Part shown: positions 15,830-24,475 of the stretch, piece after piece
Numbering within the stretch: position 1 is the first letter of the stretch
Layout: each line of letters begins with the position of its first letter
Assembly (NCBI RefSeq): GCF_002382885.1
Contig: NZ_NWVL01000032.1
Coordinates: 1 to 64,000 of the forward strand
Origin: Streptomyces sp. WZ.A104
GTDB lineage: Bacteria; Actinomycetota; Actinomycetes; Streptomycetales; Streptomycetaceae
Direction of reading: 5' to 3'
Length of the DNA: 64,000 bases
Notes under the pieces: generated by a model
The model's input: the letters and a program-made list of their open reading frames with translations, nothing else
Told to the model about the DNA's origin: nothing
Database searches by the model: none
Program-made: the position numbers and the translations under genes

Positions 15830-16090
15830 GTGAATTCAATTTACCCAGCAAAAATCGAAATTGCATCGACGTGGAGGGTTGGGTGACGGGCTCGTATGTG
15901 ATATCAGGCGGGCGCGTACTCTCGCGCGAACCGGCTACGCTTTCTCACCTTTTGCCCGGAATTTATCGGGCAAAACGCCTCCGGTGTGGATTCGGTCACA
16001 GGGTTGTAACTCTCGCGAGACGCGTCCGAATCACGGAGTTCTGGCGGCGCGAAAACTTCTGCGTTTAGGAGTGGATTCAGCGGGAACAAG
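15830..16090. promoter_or_regulatory. ect upstream region with an A/T-containing palindrome
   Basis: No gene is visible in this comparatively AT-rich stretch. It holds a perfect inverted repeat of nine bases, TTTTGCCCG (15950-15958) and CGGGCAAAA (15967-15975), around an 8-bp AT-rich centre; the same CGGGCAAAA occurs again at 15801-15809 inside the start of ectA. A perfect palindrome TCTCGCGAGA is at 16011-16020. The promoter of ectABCD must lie here. The repeats could be binding sites for an osmotic regulator, or the longer one a terminator-like stem. Confidence 0.5.
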
Positions 16091-16130
16091 AATGCGGGGA
16101 GCTGCTTTCGGTAAAGCAGCTCCCCGCATT
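16091..16130. terminator. Strong bidirectional hairpin
   Basis: A perfect 18-bp stem (left arm AATGCGGGGAGCTGCTTT) with loop CGGT, ending 8 bp from the stop codon of the minus-strand aminotransferase gene. It most likely terminates that gene, insulating the ect promoter region downstream. Confidence 0.85.
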
Positions 16131-16137
16131 ATGGATA

Positions 16138-17244
16138 TCAGGCGCCAGGCCAGGTTTCCGATACCGCACGGCGGGCAGTTTCGAAGTCGACCCGCCGGCC
16201 CGCATCGGCCAGCGCCGCCCCCAGAGCCGCGAGCGAGGACAGCACCGCGCCCCGCGTCGCATCCGCCCCGTAATGGTTGACCCGGATCATCTCCTTGGAC
16301 AGTGCCCCGCCGCCCGCGACGAGCGGCAGCGCGGGATCCGCCGCCAGCGCCTGCGCGACCAGCACGGCCGCGTCGGTGCCCGCCGGGGCGCGCAGGGTCG
16401 TGGCCACCGGGGCCGCGTCCCGTACGTCGTGCACGTAGGGCTCAAGCCCGCCGCCCAGCGCCACCGCCCCGGCCCGGGTCGCGGCGGCGGCCGAGGCGTG
16501 CCGGGCCATCACGGTCTGGGGGCCCTCGGCCTCGATCCGCTCCACGCAGGCCTCCAGCCCCAGCATCTCCAGCTGCGCCGGGGCGTGCGGCAGGGCCTTG
16601 CGGCCGCCGTCGATCCAGCGCTCCTTCCAGTCCAGCAGGGAGAGGTAGGAGCGGCGCGGGGCGGCCGGGTTGGCGGCGATCCGCTCCCAGGCCCGCTCGC
16701 TCACCGACACCGCCGACACCCCGGCCGGACCGCCCATCGCCTTCTGCGCGCCGATCACGCACAGGTCCACGCCCCAGACGTCCGGAAGGAGCGGCTCGGC
16801 GCCCACCGAGGCGACCGCGTCCAGCATGAACAGCGCCCCGTGCGCCCGGACCACCTCGCCGATCTCCGCGACCGGGTTGGTGTTGCCGGTCGCCGCCTCC
16901 GCGTGCACCAGCGACACGAAGTCGATCTCCGGGTGCTCGGCCAGCGCCTTGGCGACCTGATCGGCGGTCACCGCCGTGTGGAAGGGCACCGCGAGGTCGA
17001 CGACCTCGGCGCCGCAGTCTCGCAGCCAGTTGCCGAAGGTCTGCCCGTAGGGGCCCGTGACCACGTTCAGCGCGGTCGAGCCGGGCCGCGCGCCGCTGCG
17101 GATGCATCCCTCCAGCGGCAGCAGCGCCTCGCCCTGGGCGATGACGACGTCCTGCTCGGTGGCGAGGAGCGCGGCCACCCGCCGCTCGATGGCCGCGAAG
17201 TGCTCGGCGGTCAGCGGCGGGAGGTCGAGGAAGGGGTGCGTCAC
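16138..17244 (-). CDS. Class V aminotransferase (alanine-glyoxylate/serine-pyruvate type)
   Basis: A 368-residue PLP enzyme of the alanine--glyoxylate aminotransferase group. Conserved features: VVTGPYGQTFGNWLRDCG, the PLP-holding Asp in ALFMLDAVASVGAEPL, and the Schiff-base lysine in VIGAQKAMGGPAGVS, followed by the C-terminal small domain with RVNHYGADATRG. Start is GTG 17244. Likely role is transamination of glyoxylate or a related small 2-oxo acid; exact donor unknown. Single-gene unit with its own strong terminator; divergent from an amidohydrolase gene. Confidence 0.9.
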   Translation of the reverse strand: MTHPFLDLPPLTAEHFAAIERRVAALLATEQDVVIAQGEALLPLEGCIRSGARPGSTALNVVTGPYGQTFGNWLRDCGAEVVDLAVPFHTAVTADQVAKALAEHPEIDFVSLVHAEAATGNTNPVAEIGEVVRAHGALFMLDAVASVGAEPLLPDVWGVDLCVIGAQKAMGGPAGVSAVSVSERAWERIAANPAAPRRSYLSLLDWKERWIDGGRKALPHAPAQLEMLGLEACVERIEAEGPQTVMARHASAAAATRAGAVALGGGLEPYVHDVRDAAPVATTLRAPAGTDAAVLVAQALAADPALPLVAGGGALSKEMIRVNHYGADATRGAVLSSLAALGAALADAGRRVDFETARRAVSETWPGA

Positions 17245-17343
17245 GGTGGTGCTCTCTTCGGGTTCGGTCGGCGGTCGGTCATGTTGCGGGTGGCCGGGCG
17301 GCGGGTCCCTCCGGGCACCTCCGGCAGCCTACCGATGGCCTCG

Positions 17344-17357
17344 TACAGTGCCGCGTA
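17344..17357 (+). promoter_or_regulatory. Probable leaderless promoter of the amidohydrolase gene
   Basis: TACAGT (17344-17349), a good -10 hexamer, is followed by exactly 7 bp and then the ATG at 17357; no Shine-Dalgarno sequence is present. This is the standard geometry for a leaderless actinobacterial mRNA beginning at the A of ATG. A clear -35 is not seen. Confidence 0.55.
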
Positions 17358-18457
17358 TGAGTGATCAGGAGCGGCAGCGGGTGCTGCGGGTGAAGGGGCG
17401 GGTCCTCGTCGGCCCGGACGAGGTGCGGGACGAACTGTGGGCCGTCGACGGGCGGATCACCTACGAGCGGCCGCCGGGCGCGGACGGTGCGCCGACCGTC
17501 GCGGGCTGGGCGCTGCCCGGTCTGGTCGACGCGCACTGCCATGTGGGCCTGGACCGGCACGGTCCGGTCGACGCGGCGAGGGCCGAGAAACAGGCGCTCA
17601 CCGACCGGGAGGCCGGAACCCTGCTCATCCGGGACGCGGGATCGCCCTCCGACACCCGGTGGATCGACGACCGCGAGGACCTGCCGAAGATCATCAGGGC
17701 CGGTCGCCACATCGCCAGGACCCGCCGCTACATCCGCAACTACGCCCATGAGATCGAGCCCGGCGACCTCGTCGCCTACGTCGCCCAGGAGGCCAGGCGC
17801 GGGGACGGCTGGGTCAAGCTGGTGGGGGACTGGATCGACCGCGACGCCGGAGACCTGACCGCCTGCTGGCCGCGCGGCGAGGTCGAGGCGGCCATCGCCG
17901 AGGCGCACCGGCTGGGCGCCCGGGTCACCGCACACTGCTTCGCCGAGGAGTCGCTCACCGACCTGGTGGAGGCGGGCATCGACTGCATCGAGCACGCCAC
18001 CGGCCTCACCGAGGACACCATCCCGCTGTTCGCCGAACGCGGGGTGGCGATCGTCCCGACCCTGGTCAACATCGCCACCTTCCCCGACCTCGCGGCGGGC
18101 GGCGAGGCCAAGTTCCCCCGCTGGTCGGCCCATATGAGGCAGTTGTACGAGCGCCGCTACGACACCGTGCGCTCCGCGTACGACGCGGGCATCCCCGTCT
18201 ACGTCGGCACCGACGCGGGCGGCTCGCTGGCCCACGGCCTGGTGGCGGGCGAGGTCGCCGAGTTGGTGAAGGCGGGCATCCCGCCCCTGGAGGCGCTCTC
18301 CGCCACCGCGTGGGGAGCGCGGCGCTGGCTGGGGCGGCCGGGGCTTGAGGAGGGCGCTCCGGCGGACCTGGTCGTGTACGACCAGGACCCGCGCGCCGAC
18401 GTCCGGGTGCTGGCGGCCCCGCGCCACATCGTGCTGAACGGACGCGTGGTCGGCTGA
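17357..18457 (+). CDS. Amidohydrolase, imidazolonepropionase-like
   Basis: A 366-residue metal-dependent amidohydrolase. Metal-binding motifs are DAHCHVGLD (about residue 58), a probable bridging Lys in DGWVKLVGDW, HCF and IEHATG, and the final Asp in VYVGTDAGGSLAHG. The C-terminal composite domain reads GAPADLVVYDQDPRADVRVL, as in imidazolonepropionase-related enzymes. Substrate unknown; not placed in a his-degradation operon. Start ATG 17357 appears leaderless. Confidence 0.9.
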   Translation: MSDQERQRVLRVKGRVLVGPDEVRDELWAVDGRITYERPPGADGAPTVAGWALPGLVDAHCHVGLDRHGPVDAARAEKQALTDREAGTLLIRDAGSPSDTRWIDDREDLPKIIRAGRHIARTRRYIRNYAHEIEPGDLVAYVAQEARRGDGWVKLVGDWIDRDAGDLTACWPRGEVEAAIAEAHRLGARVTAHCFAEESLTDLVEAGIDCIEHATGLTEDTIPLFAERGVAIVPTLVNIATFPDLAAGGEAKFPRWSAHMRQLYERRYDTVRSAYDAGIPVYVGTDAGGSLAHGLVAGEVAELVKAGIPPLEALSATAWGARRWLGRPGLEEGAPADLVVYDQDPRADVRVLAAPRHIVLNGRVVG

Positions 18458-18786
18458 GGTGCGCAGGGCGGTGCGCGGGGTTGACCGGCGGTGACGGATG
18501 CGGGCTCCGGCTCGTTGAAGCACTTCTGCGGATGATCCGGCGCTCCCGCCCGCCGTACGGCTCGCGCTCGGTGAAACGGGTGACGCGGGCGGGGCGCGGA
18601 GGAACGCACGTTCCGAAAGATTCGAATATGCGCGCGGAAACCACCCTTTGGGGTGAACTCACGCCAGGTATCCGCCAGTTCACCCACAGTGCGTAAAGAT
18701 TCACGGAGTCGAGGCCGCCGGCGCGGGCGATGTCCCCCATTGGACCGTGCTGGTGGCTCCATGTCTCTTGTGGGGGTTCCACCACC
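18458..18786. other. Intergenic region with a 9-bp inverted repeat
   Basis: No coding sequence is supported. A perfect inverted repeat GGGTGAACT (18651-18659) / AGTTCACCC (18677-18685) with a 17-bp spacer lies about 100 bp upstream of the LAETG protein start. Each arm contains GTTCACC, the core of the Streptomyces PHO-box repeat, but in inverted rather than direct orientation. AT-rich TTCCGAAAGATTCGAATATG lies just upstream. Confidence 0.45.
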
Positions 18787-19800
18787 TTGAACAGCAACAC
18801 CTTCCGTCTCGCCGCACTGGCGGTCGCCGCCGCCCCCGTCGCTCTGCTCGCCGCTGTCCCCGCGCACGCAGCCCCGGCGACACCCACCACCGGCGGCGAG
18901 GGCAGGGCGAGCGCGGTCGTGCTCCGTACCGGGCTCGACATCTCGCTCCTCAACAAGTCCGTCCAGGTGCCCCTCAAGGCCACGCTCAACGAGGTGCAGG
19001 CCCCGGCCAGTGCCGAGGAGACCGCGCTGACCGTGGACCTGGACGGGGTGGAGGGCCGCCCGGTCAGCGTCCTGCGCGCCGATGTGGCCACCGCCGCCGC
19101 CACCGTCGACGAGCACAAGGCCGAGGGGTACACCAACCTGGCGAAGGCCCGGATCCATGTGCCCGGACTCCCGGGGCTCTCGCTCATCGAGGTCGAGAAG
19201 GTGACCTCCAAGGCACACTGCGAGGTCGGCAAGCAGCCCGTCGCCGAGTCGAACGTGCTCGGTCATGTCTCGGTGCTCGGCAAGAAGGTCACGCTCAGCG
19301 CGGGCGGCCCGACCCGGGTGTCGGTGCCGGGCGTGGGCGAGGTGGCCCTCGATCTCTCCAAGACGGTCACCACCGAGCGCACGGCCGCCGCCACGGCCCT
19401 CCGGCTCAAGGTCTCGGTGAACCCCCTGAATCTCAATGTGGCCGAGGTGGAGGGAGAGGTCACCCTCGCCGAGGCGACCTGCGAGACGCCGAAGAAGCCC
19501 ACGACGCCCGAGGAGCCGGGCGGCACGGACGGCGGCGCCACGGGCGGTGACACCGGCGGTGACAAGGGCGACGGGGGCGCCACCGGAGACAAGGGGGATG
19601 ACGGCAAGAGCGGCGGCGGCAACAGCGGCGACGGCCCGAAGACGCAGACCGGCTCCGACACCGCACCCACCGAGGCCAACCTCGCGGAGACCGGAGGCAG
19701 CGCCACCACCCCGTACATCGCGGGCGGAGCGGCCCTGCTGCTGGCCGTCGGCGCGGGCGCGACGGTGATGGCCCGCAGGCGCGGCAGCAGCCAGAGCTGA
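18787..19800 (+). CDS. Secreted LAETG-anchored surface protein (sortase substrate)
   Basis: A 337-residue secreted protein. Signal peptide: basic start, hydrophobic AALAVAAAPVALLAAV, cleavage after AHA (about residue 28). A beta-rich ectodomain with two cysteines (AHCEVG and EATCET) spans residues 35-235, followed by a Gly/Asp/Lys low-complexity spacer and the wall-sorting signal LAETG, a hydrophobic helix and RRRGSSQS. LAETG is the class E sortase motif of Streptomyces. TTG 18787 is chosen because it leads directly into a normal signal peptide; an ATG at 18730 would add 19 residues. Known orthologues sit near ect genes; function unknown. Confidence 0.88.
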   Translation: MNSNTFRLAALAVAAAPVALLAAVPAHAAPATPTTGGEGRASAVVLRTGLDISLLNKSVQVPLKATLNEVQAPASAEETALTVDLDGVEGRPVSVLRADVATAAATVDEHKAEGYTNLAKARIHVPGLPGLSLIEVEKVTSKAHCEVGKQPVAESNVLGHVSVLGKKVTLSAGGPTRVSVPGVGEVALDLSKTVTTERTAAATALRLKVSVNPLNLNVAEVEGEVTLAEATCETPKKPTTPEEPGGTDGGATGGDTGGDKGDGGATGDKGDDGKSGGGNSGDGPKTQTGSDTAPTEANLAETGGSATTPYIAGGAALLLAVGAGATVMARRRGSSQS

Positions 19801-19834
19801 CCGCCCCGGCCTGCTGACCGCCCCGGCCTGAGGG

Positions 19835-19902
19835 GGGGGCAAGCCCGAGGGGGCTGAGGGGGGCAAGCCCGAGGGGGCAAGTCCGAGGGGGCAAGTCCGA
19901 GG
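19835..19902. repeat. Four GGGGGCAAGYCCGAGG repeats
   Basis: Copies begin at 19835, 19859, 19873 and 19887; the last three are spaced by 14 bp with overlapping G-tracts. A 17-bp direct repeat around CTGACCGCCCCGGCCTG precedes them at about 19798-19830. They fill the gap between the LAETG gene and the convergent cobC fusion gene and may have arisen by slippage. G-tracts of 5-8 could form a quadruplex on the plus strand. Confidence 0.75.
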
Positions 19903-19951
19903 AGGGGGGGGCGGTGTTCGTGCGACGGATGCCGCCCCCCCTGCGGGTTCC

Positions 19952-21577
19952 TCAGCGCCCGGATCTCGCGGGCAGCGCCTGCACCGCCTGGTCCAGGGCC
20001 TGGAGGAAACGGTTGGTCGTGGCCCGGTCGCGGACCGCGAGCCGCAGCCACTGCGGCCCCAGCCCCGGGAACGTGTCCCCGCGCCGGGCCGCGAAGCCCA
20101 GCAGCCGCAGCCGCTCCCGGACCTCCGCCGCCCGCTCCAGACGCACCAGCACGAACGGCCCCCGGGCCGCCTCCACCGCCTCCACCTCGCTGAACTCCGC
20201 CAGCCCGGCCAGCAGATGGGCCCGGTCCACCGTGATCCGGTCCGCCGCCTCGGCCGCCTCCACCAGCGCCCTCGGCTCCATGCACGCCTCCGCCGCCGCC
20301 AGTGCCGGGGACGACACCGGCCACAGCGGCTGCGCCTCGGCGAGCAGGGCCACGGTCTCCGGGGCGGCCAGGACGTAACCGACCCGCAGCCCGGCAAGCC
20401 CCCACGTCTTGGTCAGGCTCCGCACCACCACGAGCCCCGGGATGTCCGTCCGCCCGCACAGCGCCTCACGTTCGCCCGGCACGACGTCCATGAACGCCTC
20501 GTCGACCACCAGCGTCCGCCCCGGTCTGGCCAGCCGCTCCAGCAGCGCCGCCGGGTGCAGCACGGACGTGGGGTTCGTCGGATTGCCGATCACCACGAGG
20601 TCCGCCTCATCGGGCACCGCCGCCGGATCGAGCCGGAAGCCGTTCTCGGCGCGCAGCAGCACCCGGCCCACCCCGTGCCCGGCCGCCCGGAGCGCCGCCT
20701 CCGGCTCGGTGAACTGCGGATGGACGACCACCGGATACCGGGCCGGAAGCGCACGGGCGATCAGGACGAACGCCTCGGCGGCGCCCGCCGTCAGCAGCAC
20801 CCGTTCCACCGGCAGCCCGTGCCGCTCGGCGACGGCGGCGCGGGCGGAGGACCCGTCCGGATAGGCCGCCAGCGAGGCGATCGACGCGGCTATGCGCGTG
20901 CGCAGCCACTCCGGCGGGGTGTGGGTGCGGACGTTCACGGCGAGATCGGTCAGATTCTCGCCGCGCACCTCCGCGTCGCCGTGGTGCCGCAGGTCGGGCC
21001 CGGCGCTCTCGATGTTCTGTGTGGGGGGAGTCATGGCAGCCATGGTGAACGGACAGGGGCCTCCCGTCACCGGTGAGGTGGAAGTTTTCCCGGCGGAAAC
21101 ATCGGAAGGCCCCGCCGCGGCGGAAAACCGGCGGGCCACCGCGCAGGTCGCCGCCCCCTTCGCCCCCGTACTCCGGCCCGCGTCCTTCCCTGTACTTCCG
21201 CCCGCTGCGCGGGTCTTCGGCACCACGAGCTCGTCCGCGTCGATCAGCGCCGCCGCCTCGGCCACCGACGGCGTGCCCACCGCGGCGGCCACCGCGCCCG
21301 AGGGGTGCGGGACGCGCACGGCCGCCAGGGCCGCCGCCGGATGGGGCCGCACAGGCACCCCGAGCCGGGCCGCCGCCGCCACGATCCCCGGCTCGCCCGC
21401 CCTCGCGTCGACGGTCGCCACCTCCACGACGTCCGCCGTGCTCAGCCCGGCCCCGCTCAGCACCGCCTCGATCAGGGCGAACACCTCGTCGCCGGGGACA
21501 CCGCGGCGCGCGCCGACCCCCACGACCAGACTGCGGGCGCCGGGCTCCGGTCCGGGGCCGACGGTTGCTCCGGTCAT
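19952..21577 (-). CDS. cobC: CbiG-C/CobE-like domain fused to CobC-type aminotransferase
   Basis: One continuous 541-codon frame with two modules. Residues 1-150 resemble the C-terminal CbiG/CobE cobalamin-pathway domain (SLVVGVGARRGVPGDEVFALIE...AATCAVARR). After a 45-residue low-complexity linker, residues about 185-541 are a histidinol-phosphate-aminotransferase-like PLP enzyme of the CobC/CobD (threonine-phosphate decarboxylase) group, with NPTNPTSVLHP, VVDEAFMDVVPGE and the lysine in VRSLTKTWGLAGLRVGY. ATG 21577 has AGGA upstream. An internal MAAM start at about 21043 would give separate proteins; the absence of stop codons across the linker favours fusion. No riboswitch is seen upstream. 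Confidence 0.85.
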   Translation of the reverse strand: MTGATVGPGPEPGARSLVVGVGARRGVPGDEVFALIEAVLSGAGLSTADVVEVATVDARAGEPGIVAAAARLGVPVRPHPAAALAAVRVPHPSGAVAAAVGTPSVAEAAALIDADELVVPKTRAAGGSTGKDAGRSTGAKGAATCAVARRFSAAAGPSDVSAGKTSTSPVTGGPCPFTMAAMTPPTQNIESAGPDLRHHGDAEVRGENLTDLAVNVRTHTPPEWLRTRIAASIASLAAYPDGSSARAAVAERHGLPVERVLLTAGAAEAFVLIARALPARYPVVVHPQFTEPEAALRAAGHGVGRVLLRAENGFRLDPAAVPDEADLVVIGNPTNPTSVLHPAALLERLARPGRTLVVDEAFMDVVPGEREALCGRTDIPGLVVVRSLTKTWGLAGLRVGYVLAAPETVALLAEAQPLWPVSSPALAAAEACMEPRALVEAAEAADRITVDRAHLLAGLAEFSEVEAVEAARGPFVLVRLERAAEVRERLRLLGFAARRGDTFPGLGPQWLRLAVRDRATTNRFLQALDQAVQALPARSGR

Positions 21578-21753
21578 GGGCGGAGTCCTGCCTTTCAGGT
21601 CAGACGGTTCAGTGCGTACAGGGGAGGGGCGGGGCCGGTCCGTATACGGTCACGGGCCCGGCGGCACGGTCCGGCGGGGAGAGGGGCCGCGGACACCGCG
21701 GGTAAGGACACCCTGAGATGCGGGCGAAGGGGTCGATCGGCTAGCAAGACCCC

Positions 21754-22476
21754 ATGGCGGTGTTCGTCGCGCTCGGCGCGTTCCTGATGACTCTGGCCGG
21801 CGGCTGGGTCGCGCAACGCGTCACCGACCGCCGCCATCTGGTGCTCGGCTTCGCGGGCGGCCTGATGCTCGGCGTGGTCGGCCTCGACCTCCTGCCGGAG
21901 GCGATCGAGGCCGCGGGGACCCCGGTCTTCGGGGTGCCCGCCGCTCTGCTGCTGTTCGTCGGCGGCTTCCTGGCGGCCCATCTGGTCGAGCGGCTGCTGG
22001 CCGCACGCCAGGTGGCCCATGGGGCGAGCGGCGAACGCGTACCGCAGGTGGGGCTGACGGCGGCGGCCGCGATGGTCGGCCACAGCCTGATGGACGGCGT
22101 CGCGCTCGGCGCCGCGTTCCAGATCAGCGGCTCCATGGGCGTGGCCGTCGCGCTGGCGGTGATCAGTCATGACTTCGCCGACGGATTCAACACGTACACC
22201 CTCACCAGTCTTTACGGGAACGCCCGCCGCAAGGCGCTCCTGATGCTGTTCGCGGCTGCCGTGGCCCCGGTCGTGGGCGCCGCGACGACGCTGCTGTTCA
22301 CCCTTCCGGAGGAACTGCTCGGCGGCTATCTCGGCTTCTTCGGCGGGGCGCTGCTCTACCTGGCCGCCGCGGAGATCCTTCCCGAGGCGCACCACACCCA
22401 TCCCGGCCGCTCCACCCTTCTCTGCACCATCGGGGGCGTGGGCTTCATCTGGCTGGTCGTCGGCATCGCGGAGTGA
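21754..22476 (+). CDS. ZIP-family metal transporter
   Basis: A 240-residue membrane protein with about seven helices. Two metal-coordinating helices carry AAAAMVGHSLMDGVALGAAF and VAVISHDFADGFNT, the ZIP helix IV/V signatures (HSxxDG and HDFADG), and a His-rich end EILPEAHHTHPG. It should import a divalent cation. It lies, on the opposite strand, between two groups of cobalamin genes, which makes cobalt or zinc supply a reasonable guess but not proof. TAGCAA six bases before ATG 21754 could be a leaderless -10. Confidence 0.9.
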   Translation: MAVFVALGAFLMTLAGGWVAQRVTDRRHLVLGFAGGLMLGVVGLDLLPEAIEAAGTPVFGVPAALLLFVGGFLAAHLVERLLAARQVAHGASGERVPQVGLTAAAAMVGHSLMDGVALGAAFQISGSMGVAVALAVISHDFADGFNTYTLTSLYGNARRKALLMLFAAAVAPVVGAATTLLFTLPEELLGGYLGFFGGALLYLAAAEILPEAHHTHPGRSTLLCTIGGVGFIWLVVGIAE

Positions 22477-22523
22477 GCCGCGCGCACGCCCCGCAAGCCC
22501 CGGCGCGCCGGTCGCGCCGCCGC

Positions 22524-23879
22524 TCACCGCGCCCGGCAGTGTTCGACGAACCGCCGCGCCACGCCGGGCGTTGCCGCCCAGTGGGTGTGCAGATAGCTGG
22601 CGTGCACGCCCCGCTGGACGTAGCCCTCCACCCGCCGCTCCGGCTGGTGCATGCCCCAGGCGGGCGTGGCCCCCGCCCCCGGCTCCAGGACCGTCCGGTG
22701 GAACTCGTGACCGCGCATCCGGGTCCCGGCGACCGCCAGCGCACTGTCCGACACCGCCACCGCCTCCCGGTACCCGAGCGTGAGGCGCTCCGACATCCGG
22801 GCCTCGGCGTCCAGCACCCCGCACATCGGCTTCCCGTCCAGCTCCCGTGCCAGATACAGCAGCCCCGCGCACTCGGCGGCCACCGGGGCGCCGCCCAGGG
22901 CGAGTTCGGTCACCGCCCGCCGCAGCGGCTCGTTCGCCGACAGCTCGGGGGCGTACATCTCCGGGAACCCGCCACCGATCACGAGCCCCGCCGTACCGGC
23001 CGGAAGCTTCTCGTCGCGCAGCGGGTCGAAGACCACGACCTCCGCACCGGCCGCCGTCAGCAGTTCGGCATGCTCCGCGTACGCGAAGGTGAACGCCGCC
23101 CCGCCGGCCACGGCGACGACGGGGCGGGGCCCCCGCACGGAGGCGCCGAGGGCGTACGCCGGCTCCCACGCCTCGTCCGGCAGCGCGGGCGCGGTCCGGG
23201 CCAGCGCCATCAGCGCGTCCAGATCGCACCCGGCACGCACCCGCTCACCCATGGCCCGTACGGCATCCACCGCATCGCCCTGCCGCTCGGCAACCGGGAC
23301 GAGACCCAGGTGACGTGAGGGCGTGGCGACCTGCGGGGCGCGCCGCAGCACACCGAGCACCGGCAGCCCCGACTCGTCCAGCGCATCGCGCAGCAGCGCC
23401 TCGTGCCGGTCGGAGGCCACCTTGTTCAGGATCACCCCGCCGATCCGCACCCGCGGGTCCCAGGAGGCGAACCCGTGTACCAGGGCCGCCACCGACCGGG
23501 ACTGCGAGGAGGCGTCGACCACCAGCACCACGGGAGCCCTGAGCAACTTCGCCACCTGCGCGGTCGACGCCAGCTCCCCCTGACCCGAGGCGCCGTCGTA
23601 CAGCCCCATCACGCCCTCGACCACGGCGAGGTCGCACCCCGCCGACCCGTGCGCGAAGAGCGGGGCGATCAGATCCGTCCCGCACATGTACGCGTCGAGA
23701 TTGCGGCCGGGGCGACCCGTCGCCAGCGAGTGGTAGCCCGGATCGATGTAGTCCGGGCCCACCTTGTGCGGCGAGACGGCCAGCCCGCGCGCGGCGAAGG
23801 CGGCCATCAGGCCGGTGGCGACGGTGGTCTTGCCGCTGCCCGAGGCCGGAGCGGCGATGACCAGGCGGGGGACGTTCAC
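22524..23879 (-). CDS. cobB: Cobyrinate a,c-diamide synthase
   Basis: A 451-residue ATP- and glutamine-dependent amidotransferase (CobB/CbiA) that amidates the a and c side chains of the corrin ring. The N-terminal dethiobiotin-synthase-like domain has the P-loop APASGSGKTTVATGL, then SPHKVGPDYIDPGYHS; the C-terminal glutaminase has the catalytic Cys in PVAAECAGLLYLARELDG and a His in YLHTHW. GTG 23879 overlaps the cobO stop by 4 bp. It is the last gene of the cbiB-cobQ-chelatase-cobO-cobB operon. Confidence 0.95.
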   Translation of the reverse strand: MNVPRLVIAAPASGSGKTTVATGLMAAFAARGLAVSPHKVGPDYIDPGYHSLATGRPGRNLDAYMCGTDLIAPLFAHGSAGCDLAVVEGVMGLYDGASGQGELASTAQVAKLLRAPVVLVVDASSQSRSVAALVHGFASWDPRVRIGGVILNKVASDRHEALLRDALDESGLPVLGVLRRAPQVATPSRHLGLVPVAERQGDAVDAVRAMGERVRAGCDLDALMALARTAPALPDEAWEPAYALGASVRGPRPVVAVAGGAAFTFAYAEHAELLTAAGAEVVVFDPLRDEKLPAGTAGLVIGGGFPEMYAPELSANEPLRRAVTELALGGAPVAAECAGLLYLARELDGKPMCGVLDAEARMSERLTLGYREAVAVSDSALAVAGTRMRGHEFHRTVLEPGAGATPAWGMHQPERRVEGYVQRGVHASYLHTHWAATPGVARRFVEHCRAR

Positions 23880-24475
23880 CACTCGATGCCCCTCTGGCCC
23901 TTCTGCCCCGCGTCCATCGGGTGCTTGACCTTCGACATGTCGGTCACCAGATCGGCGGCCTCGATGAGCTTGTCGGGCGCGTTGCGGCCGGTGATCACCA
24001 CGTGCTGGGTGCCGGGACGGTTCCGCATCACCTCGACGACCTCGTCGGTGTCGATCCAGCCCCAGTGCATCGGGTAGGCGAACTCGTCGAGCACATACAG
24101 CTTGTACGTCTCGGCCGCCAGGTCGCGCTTGACCTGCTCCCAGCCCTCGCGTGCCTTCTCCTCGTTGTCGAGCTGACCGTCGCGCTGGACCCAGGACCAG
24201 CCCTCGCCCATCTTGTGCCAGTCGACGGTGCCGCCCTCGCCGCTCGCGCCCAGCACCTTCAGCGCGTTCTCCTCGCCGACCTTCCACTTCGCCGACTTCA
24301 CGAACTGGAACACCCCGATCGGCCAGCCCTGGTTCCAGGCCCGCAGCGCGAGCCCGAAGGCGGCCGTCGACTTGCCCTTCCCGATGCCCGTGTGGACGAA
24401 CAGGAGTGGGCGGTTGCGCCGCTGACGGGTGGTGAGCCCGTCGTCCGGCACCGATGTCGGCTGTCCCTGCGGCAT
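23876..24475 (-). CDS. cobO: Cob(I)yrinic acid a,c-diamide adenosyltransferase
   Basis: A 199-residue CobA/CobO-type ATP:corrinoid adenosyltransferase that attaches the 5'-deoxyadenosyl group. The P-loop is HTGIGKGKSTAAFGLALRA (about residues 31-49); YVLDEFAYPMHWGWID carries the Walker-B-like Asp-Glu, and VVITGRNAPDKLIEAAD is family-specific. ATG 24475 touches the stop of the upstream chelatase gene (TAATG), and its end overlaps cobB, so the three are translationally coupled. Confidence 0.96.
   Translation of the reverse strand: MPQGQPTSVPDDGLTTRQRRNRPLLFVHTGIGKGKSTAAFGLALRAWNQGWPIGVFQFVKSAKWKVGEENALKVLGASGEGGTVDWHKMGEGWSWVQRDGQLDNEEKAREGWEQVKRDLAAETYKLYVLDEFAYPMHWGWIDTDEVVEVMRNRPGTQHVVITGRNAPDKLIEAADLVTDMSKVKHPMDAGQKGQRGIEW

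Noticed and set aside
16091..16130. Considered as an operator rather than a terminator.
   Set aside because: The 18-bp perfect stem with a 4-nt loop right after a stop codon fits a terminator better.
19835..19902. Considered as a CRISPR-like array.
   Set aside because: Units are short, contiguous, G-rich and lack spacers; no cas genes are near.
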